Of a DNA stretch of 64,000 bases, positions 1-9,303 are shown piece by piece. The notes under the pieces were generated by a model. The model worked only from the letters and a program-made list of their open reading frames with translations, was not told where the DNA came from and made no database searches. Positions within the stretch are counted from its first letter, which is position 1; each line of letters begins with the position of its first letter. Both the position numbers and the translations under genes were made by a program. The stretch is from CBDBBY01 sp965203795 (lineage in GTDB: Bacteria > Pseudomonadota > Alphaproteobacteria > Rhodobacterales > Rhodobacteraceae), in the NCBI GenBank assembly GCA_965203795.1, contig OZ241915.1, positions 3,224,001-3,288,000 on the forward strand, written 5' to 3'.

Positions 1-99
1 CCAGCCGTTCCAAACTTCGCAGTGCGTCCAATCAAGGTTCGCGCATTGAACCCGGCGGCGCGCGGGCCATGCCGCCCGGGATCTCGCATCGTCGGCGCG

Positions 100-127
100 T
101 TGAAGTCCAAGCAACCCGCAGTATACT
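100..127 (+). promoter_or_regulatory. Candidate sigma70-type promoter before the peptide ABC operon
   Basis: TTGAAG at 100-105 and TATACT at 122-127 are separated by 16 bases and lie about 30 bases before the start codon of the binding-protein gene. Both hexamers are close to the sigma70 consensus. The assignment is by eye only. The rest of the leader (1-158) shows no gene. Confidence 0.45.
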
Positions 128-158
128 TTGAATGCAATCAAGCAATCAGGAGGAGTTC

Positions 159-1715
159 ATGACCGAAATTGCTGCATTTTCCAGGCGCCGCTTTCTTCAG
201 GCCGCCGCTTTCGCCGGGACGGCGGGCTTTGCCGGAGGGTTTCCCGGCGCCGCGTTCGCGATCGACGGCCGGAAGCTGGTGGTCCGGTTCAACAGGGATT
301 TGGACAGCCTGGATCCCGGCTACTACGTCGGCGGGCACCCGGTTAACGACGTCAATTGGTGCTGCATGCCGTCGCTTGCCCATTACTCGGCCTGGTCCGG
401 AAAAGGCACTTGGATGCCTTCGCCGTTCACCGAAAGCGTCGTCCTGCCCGATGCCACGCACATCGACTTCACGCTGAAGCAGGGTCTGATGTGGTCGAAC
501 GGCTACGGCGAGCTGACTACCGAGGATGTCCGGTATAGCTACGACCGGATGGCGCAAAGCGAATGGAAGGGCGACTACCAGGCGTACGACCGCGTTGACA
601 TCAAGGACCGCTACAGCGGCACCATCGTGCTCAACCAGCCGTTCGCACCGTTCATGAACGCGACCCTTGCTTCCGGCACAGGCATCATCCTCTGCCAGGC
701 CGCGGTCGAGGCTGTCGGCGGCAGGTTCACCAACGACGTCCCCGCCACCTGCGGCCCTTACGTGCTCGAGTGGCAGCAAGGACAGTTCGCGAGGCTTACC
801 CGCAATCCGGAATGGACAGGCGAAAAGACCTTCTTCGACGAGATTGAATGCCGCTTGGTGACGGAGGACGAGACCGCGGCGCTCGCCTTCGAGGCGGGCG
901 AGCTCGACTGCGCCCAGGTTTCCTCGAACGCCCTCGCCCGGTACGTCAAGGAACTGCCGCCGAACAGCGCGCTGACCACCGCGGGAGCGCTGCAGTACAT
1001 GTGGCTCGGCATGAACACGGAAAACCCGAAGCTGCAGGACATCCGGGTCCGCCAGGCGATCCAGCGCGCGGTGGACCAGAGCGCAATCATCGAAGGGGCC
1101 TACTCGGGCACTGTCGAGCCGTCCTACGGCATTGTCAGCCCGGGCCTCGTGGGCAAGCGGGGCAGCGCCGGATACAGCTTCGACCCCGACGCGGCGCGCG
1201 CGCTCATTCAGGAGGCGGGAGCCGAGGGGCTCAGCCTCACGCTCCGGACGCTGAACAACCAGGAACGGGTGCTCTCCGCGACGATCATCCAAGCGAACCT
1301 CGCGGATATCGGCCTGAACGTCACGGTCATGCCGCTGGATGCGGGGCCGTTCTGGGAACTGGGCCAGGAGAGCAAGGGCGACACGTGGAAGGATCTTGAG
1401 CTTTGGCTCATGCGGTTCGGATCCGGTCCGGACCCGTTTGAGCCGACGCAGTGGTTCGTCCGCGACCAGGTCGGGATCTGGAACTGGGAGCGCTGGTCCT
1501 CGGACGAGTTCGAGGACCTGTACCAGCGGGGAATCGCCGAGGTCGATCCGGCGGAGCGCGAGAGAATCTACACGCGCATGCAGGAGATCATGGAGGAGAC
1601 CGGAGCGTACGTCTGGCTGACGCACGAGCCGGAAGTGTTCATCCACCGGGCCGACCTCAATGCCAGGTTCGCTCCTTCGGGCGAAATGCAGCTGGCCTAC
1701 TTCGAGTCCAACTGA
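159..1715 (+). CDS. ABC transporter substrate-binding protein, family 5 (peptide/opine type), Tat-exported
   Basis: This 518-residue protein is a periplasmic solute-binding protein of the DppA/OppA family (SBP family 5). The N-terminus carries a twin-arginine signal (SRRRFLQ at residues 8-14) followed by an Ala/Gly-rich hydrophobic stretch, so it is probably exported folded. The body shows family landmarks: an early VVRFNRDLDSLDP segment, TLKQGLMWSNG, and IRVRQAIQRAVDQ in the second half. I chose ATG 159 rather than ATG 132 because AGGAGG (149-154) sits just before it and the signal peptide then starts correctly. It heads a transporter operon with two permeases, a double ATPase and an MlrC-type hydrolase. 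The ligand is unknown; peptides or amide-bearing compounds are likely. Confidence 0.93.
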   Translation: MTEIAAFSRRRFLQAAAFAGTAGFAGGFPGAAFAIDGRKLVVRFNRDLDSLDPGYYVGGHPVNDVNWCCMPSLAHYSAWSGKGTWMPSPFTESVVLPDATHIDFTLKQGLMWSNGYGELTTEDVRYSYDRMAQSEWKGDYQAYDRVDIKDRYSGTIVLNQPFAPFMNATLASGTGIILCQAAVEAVGGRFTNDVPATCGPYVLEWQQGQFARLTRNPEWTGEKTFFDEIECRLVTEDETAALAFEAGELDCAQVSSNALARYVKELPPNSALTTAGALQYMWLGMNTENPKLQDIRVRQAIQRAVDQSAIIEGAYSGTVEPSYGIVSPGLVGKRGSAGYSFDPDAARALIQEAGAEGLSLTLRTLNNQERVLSATIIQANLADIGLNVTVMPLDAGPFWELGQESKGDTWKDLELWLMRFGSGPDPFEPTQWFVRDQVGIWNWERWSSDEFEDLYQRGIAEVDPAERERIYTRMQEIMEETGAYVWLTHEPEVFIHRADLNARFAPSGEMQLAYFESN

Positions 1716-1721
1716 ACTAGA

Positions 1722-1754
1722 CCGCCGCCGCCGGACGAAGCCGCCCGGCGGCGG
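1722..1754 (+). repeat. GC-rich intercistronic stem-loop
   Basis: CCGCCGCCG at 1722-1730 is perfectly complementary to CGGCGGCGG at 1746-1754 with a 15-base loop. It lies in the 59-base gap between the binding-protein and first permease genes. Hairpins at this place in ABC operons commonly stabilise the upstream mRNA so that the binding protein is made in excess. That role is inferred here. There is no T-run, so it does not look like a terminator. Confidence 0.5.
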
Positions 1755-1774
1755 CAACCTTCGCGAACCAGCCC

Positions 1775-2719
1775 ATGCTGATCTACATGGCGAAGCGGAT
1801 CGGGTTGTCCGCTTTGATCATCGTCCTCGCCATCTTCACGCTGTTCGCAATGCTCAACGCCATTCCCGGCGACCCTGTGAGCATTGCGCTGGGTCCCCGC
1901 GCAACGCCGGAGATCCAAGCCGCCTACGCGGCGAAGATGCATTTGGACAAGCCGATCGCGACCCGCTTCTTCATCTTCTTCGGGAACGTTCTTTCCGGCG
2001 ACCTAGGAACGGACGTGTTCAGCAATCGGAGCGTCTCCCTCACGCTCCTGGAGCAGCTTCCCCACACGATCGCATTGGCCGTCGCTTCAATCGCCTGGGC
2101 GGCGCTGCTCGGAATTCCGATCGGCTGCCTATCCGCCGTCCGCCCGAATTCCTGGCTCGACCGCGTCACCGGCGTCATCTCCATCGGCACGATCACCGTC
2201 CCGTCATTCCTTGTTTCGATCTGGGCGATACTGGCGTTCGCGATCCATCTCGACCTGTTCCCTGTCATCGGCGCGGGAGACGAGGGCGATCTGCTCGACC
2301 AAGCCCACCATCTGGTTCTTCCGGCTTTCGCCGTCGGCCTCGGCTGGGTGGGATACCTGGCCCGGATGGTTCGCGCGTCCATGCTCGAGGTCATGGGCGA
2401 GAACTACATCCGGTCGGCGAAGGCATTCGGCCTCCGCGACCGGACTGTCGTTTACCGCTACGCCCTGAAGGTGGCGATACTGCCGACAATTACGCTGATC
2501 GGCGTCGGGTTCGGGGTGCTGCTTTCCGGAACGGTCTTCGCGGAGATCATCTTCGCGCGGCCCGGCATCGGCAAAATCATCTACGACATGGTCCTGAGCC
2601 GGAATTTCCCTGTCGTTCAGGGCGCGGTCCTTGTGACCGTCGCGATGTACGTCTGCGTGACGCTCATTGCCGACTTGGCCGTGTCGTTCCTTGATCCGCG
2701 CGTTCGCAGGAGCCTCTAG
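1775..2719 (+). CDS. ABC transporter permease, DppB family
   Basis: This 314-residue inner-membrane permease is of the peptide/nickel DppB type. It begins with a hydrophobic helix (ALIIVLAIFTLFAMLNAIPG) typical of the family and has several further membrane segments. The EAA-type cytoplasmic loop is visible as RSAKAFGLRDRTVVYRYALK around residues 210-230, which contacts the ATPase. FAEIIFARPGIGKIIYDMVL near residue 265 is also characteristic. The gene follows the binding-protein gene after the stem-loop, and its stop codon overlaps the GTG start of the next permease by one base. No strong ribosome-binding site precedes ATG 1775. Confidence 0.93.
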   Translation: MLIYMAKRIGLSALIIVLAIFTLFAMLNAIPGDPVSIALGPRATPEIQAAYAAKMHLDKPIATRFFIFFGNVLSGDLGTDVFSNRSVSLTLLEQLPHTIALAVASIAWAALLGIPIGCLSAVRPNSWLDRVTGVISIGTITVPSFLVSIWAILAFAIHLDLFPVIGAGDEGDLLDQAHHLVLPAFAVGLGWVGYLARMVRASMLEVMGENYIRSAKAFGLRDRTVVYRYALKVAILPTITLIGVGFGVLLSGTVFAEIIFARPGIGKIIYDMVLSRNFPVVQGAVLVTVAMYVCVTLIADLAVSFLDPRVRRSL

Positions 2720-3603
2720 TGGCGGATGCACGCGCGATGGATAAAGCAGCCGAACCCAAGTCGAAGGATTGGGAGAAGCTGCGGCTGTTTCTTGCGAACG
2801 GCCAAGGGGTGTTCGGCCTCGCGATCGTGATCCTGTTCTTTCTCAGCGCCCTGCTGGCTCCGGTGTTCGCCACCCACGATCCCAACCAGCTCGACATTCC
2901 GTCCCGGCTCTCCGCGCCCACCGCCGAACATTGGCTCGGGGCGGACCAGCTGGGCCGCGACATCTACTCCAGGGTCCTTTACGGCGGGCGCGTGGCCCTC
3001 CAGGTCGCGGCGATAGGCGTGTCGGCGTCGCTGACGATAGGGCTGCTGATAGGAATGGCCGCAGGCTACGGTCCGAGGTGGCTAGACAACGGCCTTCTGC
3101 TCGTGCTCGACACGATCCGGTCCTTCCCCACCATTGTCCTTGCGCTCGCCGCGGTCTCCCTTCTCGGGCCCAGCCTCAACCTGGTGCTGAGCATCGTGAT
3201 CATCACGAGCATTCCCGGCTATGCGCGCCTAGCGCGCACGAGCACGCTCGCGCTGAAGAACACCGAGTTCATACTGGCCGAGAAATCCATGGGATCCGGC
3301 GCTATCCGGACGCTGTTCCACCATGTGATGCCGAATGTCGTCGGACCTCTCCTGATACTTGCCGCGATGGATGTTCCGGTGGTCGTGACGATCGAAGCGG
3401 GCTTGAGTTTCCTCGGTCTCGGCGTTCTGCCGCCGACCGCCAGCTGGGGAACGATCCTGAACGAAGGCTATCTGGTGATCCGGTCGTCGCCCTGGCCCGT
3501 GATCGCGGGCGGAATTCCGCTGGTTCTGACAACGCTGGGGTTCACGCTTCTCGGCGAGGCGCTCAGGGACGTGATCGACCCGAAGCTCCGGGGCATGCGC
3601 TGA
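2719..3603 (+). CDS. ABC transporter permease, DppC family
   Basis: This 294-residue second permease pairs with the DppB-type protein to form the membrane channel. It has the DppC layout: a cytoplasmic N-terminal tail, one hydrophobic helix (GLAIVILFFLSALLAPVFA), the HWLGADQLGRDIYSRVLYG motif near residues 73-91, then a five-helix domain with an EAA-like loop (AEKSMGSGAIRTLFHHVMPN). Translation begins at GTG 2719, which shares its first base with the preceding TAG stop, indicating coupling. A later ATG (2737) is possible but would lose contact with the upstream stop. Confidence 0.92.
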   Translation: MADARAMDKAAEPKSKDWEKLRLFLANGQGVFGLAIVILFFLSALLAPVFATHDPNQLDIPSRLSAPTAEHWLGADQLGRDIYSRVLYGGRVALQVAAIGVSASLTIGLLIGMAAGYGPRWLDNGLLLVLDTIRSFPTIVLALAAVSLLGPSLNLVLSIVIITSIPGYARLARTSTLALKNTEFILAEKSMGSGAIRTLFHHVMPNVVGPLLILAAMDVPVVVTIEAGLSFLGLGVLPPTASWGTILNEGYLVIRSSPWPVIAGGIPLVLTTLGFTLLGEALRDVIDPKLRGMR

Positions 3604-3605
3604 TC

Positions 3606-5648
3606 TTGGAGCCGCTGCTCGAAATCAAGCGGCTGAACGTCGATTTCCGAACGCCGCGCGGCTTGGTCCATGCGCTCCGGGACGTCAGCGTCACGATCCC
3701 GAAGGGCGGAATTCTCGGCGTGGTCGGCGAAAGCGGATCCGGAAAGAGCACCCTGGTCTGGGCGATCATGCGCCTGCTCGCCAGCAACGGAACCATCGTT
3801 TCCGGCGAAGCGCTCTATCAAGGGTCCGACATACTCCGGTTCCGCGGCGGGGAGCTGCGCGGGTTCCGCGGCGAGGAAGTCTCGATGGTCTTCCAGGATC
3901 CCATGACCTCGCAGATCCCGGTGCACGACTACAAGACGCAGATGTCGGACATCCTCTACCGCCGCAAGGAGCTGGGAAGCCAAGCGAAGGCGAGGAAAGC
4001 CCGCGAGATGATGCGGCGGGTCGGAATTCCGGACGCGGAGACCCGGATCTACAATTATCCGCACCAGTTCAGCGGGGGGATGCGCCAGCGGGCCGGCATC
4101 GCCATGGCGTTGCTGATGGATCCCTCCCTCCTGATCGCGGACGAGCCGACCACCGCCCTCGACGTCACCATCGAGGCGCAGATCATCCACTTGATCAGGG
4201 AGGCCCGGTCGGAGTTCGGCTCGACCGTCGTGCTGGTTTCGCACAATCTGGGCCTGATCGCCGAGCTGTGCGACGAGGTCGCGGTCATGTACGCGGGCGA
4301 AATCGTCGAGCACGCCGATGTCCACGACATCTTTCACAACCCGCGGCACCCGTACACGCGGGCCCTGCTCGAATGCGACCCCGCGCTGGAGCTGCGCAAA
4401 TCGAAGGAGTTCCCGACCATTCCGGGCGACGTTCCGGACCTCCACGCGCCGCCGCCCGGCTGCGTGTTCGCTCCCCGATGCGCGATGTCGAAATCCGTCT
4501 GCGGCACCGAAAGCCCTGCCGAAGCGAGGGTGGAAAGCCTTCATGAAGGCGCGCTTCACGGCGTCAGATGCCACTTCCACGAGACCGCGGCCGCGCTTGG
4601 CGGCAACGGCGCGGATTCCCCCGGCGGGCCGGAACCCCCGGCGTCGCAGGAGCGGGATCCTCCGGGCGAGGCTCCGTTGCTTGCGATTAAGGGCCTCGAA
4701 GTGAATTTCCGGATGATGGGGCTGCTCCGGTCGCTTGCGACCGGTACCCGGAACCCTTTCGTCCAAGCGGTCTGCGGCGTCTCGCTGAGCGTGAAGCCGG
4801 GCGAGACCGTCGGCCTTGTCGGGGAAAGCGGGGCGGGAAAGTCGACGCTCGGCCGGGCGGTGCTTGGCCTGAGCCCTGTCCACGGGGGCTCGATAGAATT
4901 CAAGGGCGAGGAGCTGACCGGCCTGACGCAGAGCCAGTACAAGCGGCTGCGCAGGGACATGTCCATGATGTTCCAGGATCCGGTCGGCTCGCTGAGTCCG
5001 AGACGCACCGTGGAGCAGCTGCTGACGGAGCCCTTCAGGATTCATCGGCAGAACCGCGGCTCCCTGCGCGAACAGGCGCAATCGCTTTGCGACATCGTCC
5101 GGCTCCCGCGGAATTTTCTTTCGCGCTACCCGCATGAGCTATCGGGAGGCCAAGCGCGGCGGGTCGGCGTCGCCCGCGCGCTGGCGCTGAATCCGTCTCT
5201 TGTGATTGCCGACGAACCCACCGCGGGACTGGATGTTTCCGTCCAAGGTGAAATCCTGAACCTCCTCATGGAAATGCAGAGCCGACACGGCCTCGGCTAC
5301 CTGCTCATCAGCCACAATCTTCCAGTGGTCAGGCAGGTGAGCGACAGGCTTGCGATCATGTATCTCGGACGCATCGTCGAGCAGGGGCGGTGCGCCGACG
5401 TTTTCGAGCGCCCCGCCCATCCGTACAGCGAAGCCCTGGTAAGGGGGGCGCCGTCGCCGGATCCGAGGCGGCGGCGGAAGCTGGTCTCAATCGAAGGCGA
5501 GGTTCCAAGCCTTGCCAACCGCCCGCGCGGGTGCGAATTCCATCCGAGGTGCCGGTACGCCCAGGATGTCTGCCGGACGAAGGAGCCGTCCGAATCGGCG
5601 CTTCCGGGAGGCCGGACCGTCATGTGCCATTTCCCGATGGGCGGCTGA
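3606..5648 (+). CDS. Fused double ATPase of a peptide-type ABC transporter (DppD-DppF fusion)
   Basis: The 680-residue protein holds two complete ABC ATPase units that are separate DppD and DppF subunits in many bacteria. Unit 1 has Walker A GESGSGKST near residue 42, signature FSGGMRQR near 154 and Walker B LLIADEPTTALD near 177. It is followed by an oligopeptide C-terminal extension with a Cys-bearing segment (PPGCVFAPRCAMS). Unit 2 repeats this: GESGAGKST near 406, LSGGQARR near 511, LVIADEPTAGLD near 531, and RGCEFHPRCRYA. The open frame extends upstream over the permease gene, but homology begins only at LEPLLEIKRL, so TTG 3606, three bases after the permease stop, is the likely start. 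It energises the two upstream permeases. Confidence 0.9.
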   Translation: MEPLLEIKRLNVDFRTPRGLVHALRDVSVTIPKGGILGVVGESGSGKSTLVWAIMRLLASNGTIVSGEALYQGSDILRFRGGELRGFRGEEVSMVFQDPMTSQIPVHDYKTQMSDILYRRKELGSQAKARKAREMMRRVGIPDAETRIYNYPHQFSGGMRQRAGIAMALLMDPSLLIADEPTTALDVTIEAQIIHLIREARSEFGSTVVLVSHNLGLIAELCDEVAVMYAGEIVEHADVHDIFHNPRHPYTRALLECDPALELRKSKEFPTIPGDVPDLHAPPPGCVFAPRCAMSKSVCGTESPAEARVESLHEGALHGVRCHFHETAAALGGNGADSPGGPEPPASQERDPPGEAPLLAIKGLEVNFRMMGLLRSLATGTRNPFVQAVCGVSLSVKPGETVGLVGESGAGKSTLGRAVLGLSPVHGGSIEFKGEELTGLTQSQYKRLRRDMSMMFQDPVGSLSPRRTVEQLLTEPFRIHRQNRGSLREQAQSLCDIVRLPRNFLSRYPHELSGGQARRVGVARALALNPSLVIADEPTAGLDVSVQGEILNLLMEMQSRHGLGYLLISHNLPVVRQVSDRLAIMYLGRIVEQGRCADVFERPAHPYSEALVRGAPSPDPRRRRKLVSIEGEVPSLANRPRGCEFHPRCRYAQDVCRTKEPSESALPGGRTVMCHFPMGG

Positions 5649-5697
5649 ACGGAGCAAGTCGCCGACGCGGACAGGATACCGGAAAGGAGGCCGGCAA

Positions 5698-7197
5698 ATG
5701 GACGGAAAGTTGGAGCCTCCCCGAATCGCCATCGCGGGCTTCCAGCACGAAACGAACACGTTCTCGCCCGTTTCCGCGTCGCTTGCGGATTTCGTGCGTT
5801 CGGACGGCTGGCCGGGGCTCACCGAGGGCGACGACGTTCTGCCCGTCTTCAGGGACATGAACATCCCGATCGGCGGCGCGGTCCGCGCGGCGGAAGGCCA
5901 TGCGGAACTGGTTCCCATCCTGTGGGCGAGCGCGGAGCCGTCAAACGTGGTCAGCGGCGAGGCGTTCGAAACCATTTCGACCAAGATCGTATCGCGCATC
6001 ATTGAAACTTCGCCGCTCGACGGCGTCTATCTCGACCTGCACGGGGCCATGGCCACCGACCGGCACGAGGACGCGGAGGGCGAGCTACTCCGGCGGGTGC
6101 GCGATGTCGTCGGACCCGCAACGCCTGTTGCAGTCAGCTTGGACCTCCACGCGAACATTACCGAAGAAATGGCGGACGCCGCGGACATCGTGACGATATT
6201 CCGAACGTATCCCCATCTCGACATGGCCGAGACCGGCGCGCGCGCTTTCAACCTCCTGCTGGACGCCATTGCCACCGGCCTGAAGCCCCGAACGGCCTTC
6301 CGGAAACTTCCTTACATCGTGCCGATACATGCGCAGTGCACGACCTCGCACCCGGCCGACCGGCTCTACGGCCTGCTGGAGCCCTGCCGGTCGCTGCGCG
6401 ACCCGCACGCGGACGTCGCGCTCGGATTTCCGCCAGCCGACATTGAGCAGTGCGGACCGGCAATCGTTACAGCGGGCAATTCGCAAGCCTCGGTCGATAC
6501 CAAGGCCGACGCGCTTGAGAAGGCGTTCCTGGATGCGGCCAACGAGTTCCGCACCGAACTCCTGCCGCCCGGCGAAGCGGTGGCGGTGGCGCTTCGTTCA
6601 GGCCAGCCCGGAACGCCCGCCGTGCTGGCCGACGTCCAGGACAACTCCGGCGCGGGCGCCACATCCGACACGACGGGCCTTCTGTCCGCGCTGGTCGCTG
6701 GCGGAGCGCGGGACTGCGCTCTCGCGGCGTTGTGCGATGCCGACGCCGCGGAGGCGGCGCATGCGGCGGGCGTCGGCGGTGAGATCGAATTGGCGCTCGG
6801 CGGAAAGATCGGGGGTCCGGAAAACCCTCCGTTCGAAGGGCACTTCAAAGTCGCTGCGCTCGGCGACGGGAATTTCGAATTCACAGGGGAGATGATGGCC
6901 GGATGCCGGGCGGAGATCGGCCAGGTCGCCGCGCTGCGCATCGTCGACGGACGTTCGGATGTTCGCGTCGTGGTCACGAGTTCCCGCATTCAATGCGTCG
7001 ACCGGTCCCTGTTCCTTCACGCGGGGATCGACCCGCAGGAGCTTGCGGTCATCGCGGTCAAGAGCACGGTGCATTTCAGGGCGGATTTCGAGCCGATTGC
7101 TTCGCGCGTCATCCTCGTGGAAGCCCCTGGCTTCCACCCCTGCATCCTTGGCCGCATACCGTACCGGCGCTTGCGCAAGGGCGTCAGGCTGCTCTGA
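5698..7197 (+). CDS. MlrC / M81-family metallohydrolase
   Basis: This 499-residue protein belongs to the microcystinase C (MlrC, peptidase M81) family of zinc-dependent hydrolases. Visible landmarks are GFQHETNTFSP near residue 16, YLDLHGAMATD near 112 and SLDLHANITEEMADAAD near 147, which contain the conserved His/Asp/Glu metal ligands. The C-terminal MlrC domain follows. ATG 5698 is preceded by GGAAAGGAGG. It lies 49 bases after the transporter ATPase gene. Family members are often next to peptide-type ABC transporters, so it may act on the imported compound; the true substrate is unknown. No signal peptide is visible, so it is probably cytoplasmic. Confidence 0.9.
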   Translation: MDGKLEPPRIAIAGFQHETNTFSPVSASLADFVRSDGWPGLTEGDDVLPVFRDMNIPIGGAVRAAEGHAELVPILWASAEPSNVVSGEAFETISTKIVSRIIETSPLDGVYLDLHGAMATDRHEDAEGELLRRVRDVVGPATPVAVSLDLHANITEEMADAADIVTIFRTYPHLDMAETGARAFNLLLDAIATGLKPRTAFRKLPYIVPIHAQCTTSHPADRLYGLLEPCRSLRDPHADVALGFPPADIEQCGPAIVTAGNSQASVDTKADALEKAFLDAANEFRTELLPPGEAVAVALRSGQPGTPAVLADVQDNSGAGATSDTTGLLSALVAGGARDCALAALCDADAAEAAHAAGVGGEIELALGGKIGGPENPPFEGHFKVAALGDGNFEFTGEMMAGCRAEIGQVAALRIVDGRSDVRVVVTSSRIQCVDRSLFLHAGIDPQELAVIAVKSTVHFRADFEPIASRVILVEAPGFHPCILGRIPYRRLRKGVRLL

Positions 7198-7224
7198 ATC
7201 CCGCTGCGTCCGACGCATCTGCGC

Positions 7225-7401
7225 AATCGTATTGAACGATAGTTCAGCGTCAGCGTTTTGCATCGACGCACTGCGTCGACCTTCTTTACGACCCTCACTG
7301 TGTTCCAGGAACATCCGTTGCTTCCGAGCGATCGCCTTGATGGGAATCTTGTCCCGGAAATGGTCCGCTCGGATCTTCTCAACCGTCTCCAACGCCAGCA
7401 T
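7225..7401 (-). pseudogene. Relic of an IS21-family transposase (IstA N-terminus)
   Basis: On the minus strand, ATG 7401 opens MLALETVEKIRADHF followed by KIPIKAIARKQR, which resembles the N-terminal helix-turn-helix of IS21-type IstA proteins. The frame then breaks, and the expected continuation (SWNTVRVVKKVDA, compare SRNTVRKVVRSDA) appears in another frame. No catalytic domain and no IstB partner are present. It is a short decayed fragment that marks past insertion at the border of the accessory region. Confidence 0.5.
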
Positions 7402-7980
7402 CCCTTTCCCGCCTTGTACTGCCCAATGCTCAATGCGGGCTCCAACGCCGAACAGCACCAGTAGGTCAACCCGGGACGGATGAAGCCCGTCGGCGGGAAA
7501 GACGGAGCATAATGGGACGCGAATCCCCCCCCCCCGATAGAGGGTCAAAGAACATGCCGATCCGCATCCGAAGCTCCGCCGGTAACGTGCTTAGTCCAAG
7601 CGAATGACCGGCGAAAGAAGCGCACCAGTACTCCGCTGGCGAACCTCGCCCACCGGTTCCCGGCGCAGAATCGTTTGGCGATAGGCAACGAAACGGTAAC
7701 GTTCTGGCTGAAGAAGATAGCAGACGCAGTTACGGGCAGAAGAAGGTCGAAACACCGGGATCTGGTCCCTAGCTGCCAAAACTTGGCCTTAACATTTGGC
7801 ATCGGCATACCGCTTCGTACCGCACACGAAAGCTATCGGGGTCCTGATGGAAACACGATCCGTTGCTGTGAAGCGGATAAGAGTTGCGCTCAGCAAATAC
7901 ATTGGATCAATTCTTGAAAATTTTCAAGAACGATGCGTCCTTAGATGCGACTGGAAGCCCTGCCCTCATCAAGGAACTTA
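7402..7980. other. Intergenic, no gene recognised
   Basis: No open frame here looks like a protein. It holds an 11-base C-run at about 7525-7535. It separates the core-like transporter operon from the A+T-richer accessory genes. Confidence 0.5.
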
Positions 7981-8817
7981 TCAATTGTTGTCACGCACTG
8001 AATCGGCCCAGCGTAGCAGGCCATCTCCATCTAATTCTAGTAACCCACTCAATTCTAGTATTCGCCCGCGTGAAATTTCCTCCTGACGATAAGCCTCCAT
8101 TGCGAGCGCAGCAATCTTTTTGATGACGTCGCTGCCCTGCAAATTCGGGTGCCTGAATTCATGTTTGGAATTAGCGACACCAATTGCATTGGCGCACGGG
8201 TTTCTGAGATCGTTTTGTTTGAACAATTTTAGGTTTTCTGGTTTGGACAAAACGTGTAGGTTATTTAGGCGCTGTTCCGCGGCACGTTCGCTCACATGGA
8301 ATTCTTCTGCAATCTTGTTAATATCCTTAAACTTGATGTTCTGGGAGCCTGGTGATAAGCTATCGATTACGGCCATCCTTGGCATTAGAAAAGCAGATGC
8401 AAATGCATTCGCACGTGCCAATAAATTAGATTGAGGTTGACGAAAACCAGACGAGACAACGACCGTGCTATCCCGATCGAGGATAACATGAGCATACGCA
8501 AGTGCATAGGAAAATCGTATCTGAGTTTCCCAATGCCGGAGATTTATGATTGCTCCAATTCCGATTTCACTGTTATTTAGAACCAAGCATCGAACTTTGT
8601 CTGGAAGTTCAATAGCCGATTCCCAAATGCCTTGGGACACGATCAATTCAGAAACATTGTCGATTGGCTTGGTGCCTTTTCCGAGTCGCCTCCGTTCCTG
8701 TTCGGCAGCCCACTCGCCTTGTGCCAAAGCGTCGTCATAGGTGCTTGGAATAGGTTCTTGGTACCACGGGGGGCTTGGGGACCAAGCCTCATCGCAAGGA
8801 ATGCTCCTAAATTTCAT
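7981..8817 (-). CDS. ImmA/IrrE-like protein with a lost HEXXH motif
   Basis: This 278-residue protein matches the C-terminal part of XRE-HTH + ImmA/IrrE (DUF955) proteins. It has ERRRLGKGTKPIDNVSELI, then GIGAIINLRHWETQIRFSYA, and the later RANAFASAFLMPR helix that normally holds the third metal ligand region. The place where relatives carry HEYAH reads LAYAH (FSYALAYAHVILDRD), so the first His and the catalytic Glu are missing. The N-terminal DNA-binding domain typical of long family members is absent as well. Base composition is clearly more A+T-rich than the core genes, suggesting transfer. It may be an inactive sensor or a decaying gene. Confidence is high for family and low for function. 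Confidence 0.7.
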   Translation of the reverse strand: MKFRSIPCDEAWSPSPPWYQEPIPSTYDDALAQGEWAAEQERRRLGKGTKPIDNVSELIVSQGIWESAIELPDKVRCLVLNNSEIGIGAIINLRHWETQIRFSYALAYAHVILDRDSTVVVSSGFRQPQSNLLARANAFASAFLMPRMAVIDSLSPGSQNIKFKDINKIAEEFHVSERAAEQRLNNLHVLSKPENLKLFKQNDLRNPCANAIGVANSKHEFRHPNLQGSDVIKKIAALAMEAYRQEEISRGRILELSGLLELDGDGLLRWADSVRDNN

Positions 8818-9303
8818 ACCCTGTCGTCACAGATTGAGTAATGTCCCGATAGTTCTGCAAATTCTGCCTGGCATGTCCAGACCGATTTTCGCAGCCGATG
8901 CCCAGCGAGCACCGAAAACCGGCCAGCGAACCGCTTCCTCAGTTCTTTGACGAACTGCCTTTGCTCGCGAAGACTTCGCCAGCAACATCGGAAGCCTCCT
9001 TCGCGCACTGCCGCAGCAAGTCGATCTCGGATGGTGTCAGCATCCGGGGAGCGGGCGAGGTTCCGAGCCTCCGATTGAGCAAGTCAATCGAGGGCGTGGC
9101 CGAAACGCTCCTGCCACCGCTTCTTGAAGTCCAGTCCGCGTTTCCGTCGGAGTTCATGGAATTGCTCCCTTGACGGGATCAGCTTCGCCGAGCACGGCTT
9201 TTCGGTTAACATGATCGCCCTGCCCAACCAATGAGGACAGCTTGTGGCAAAGGCGCCCGCCGCTTAGCATCCGCGTCAGGACTGCAAACAGGGAATCAGC
9301 GTG
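8818..9303. other. Intergenic; possible small minus-strand fragment
   Basis: The minus strand at 8939-9157 could encode 72 residues including LTPSEIDLLRQCAKEASDV, which looks protein-like, but I do not recognise it and see no good ribosome-binding site. Nothing else stands out. Confidence 0.3.

Noticed and set aside
138..1757. A 539-residue minus-strand open frame over the binding-protein gene
   Set aside because: It is antisense to a clear gene, rich in Arg/Leu/Pro/Val as expected from a G+C-rich shadow frame, and has no motif or ribosome-binding site.
3468..5135. A 555-residue minus-strand open frame over the ABC ATPase gene
   Set aside because: The plus strand encodes two complete ABC ATPase units there. 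The opposite frame has only composition-driven length.
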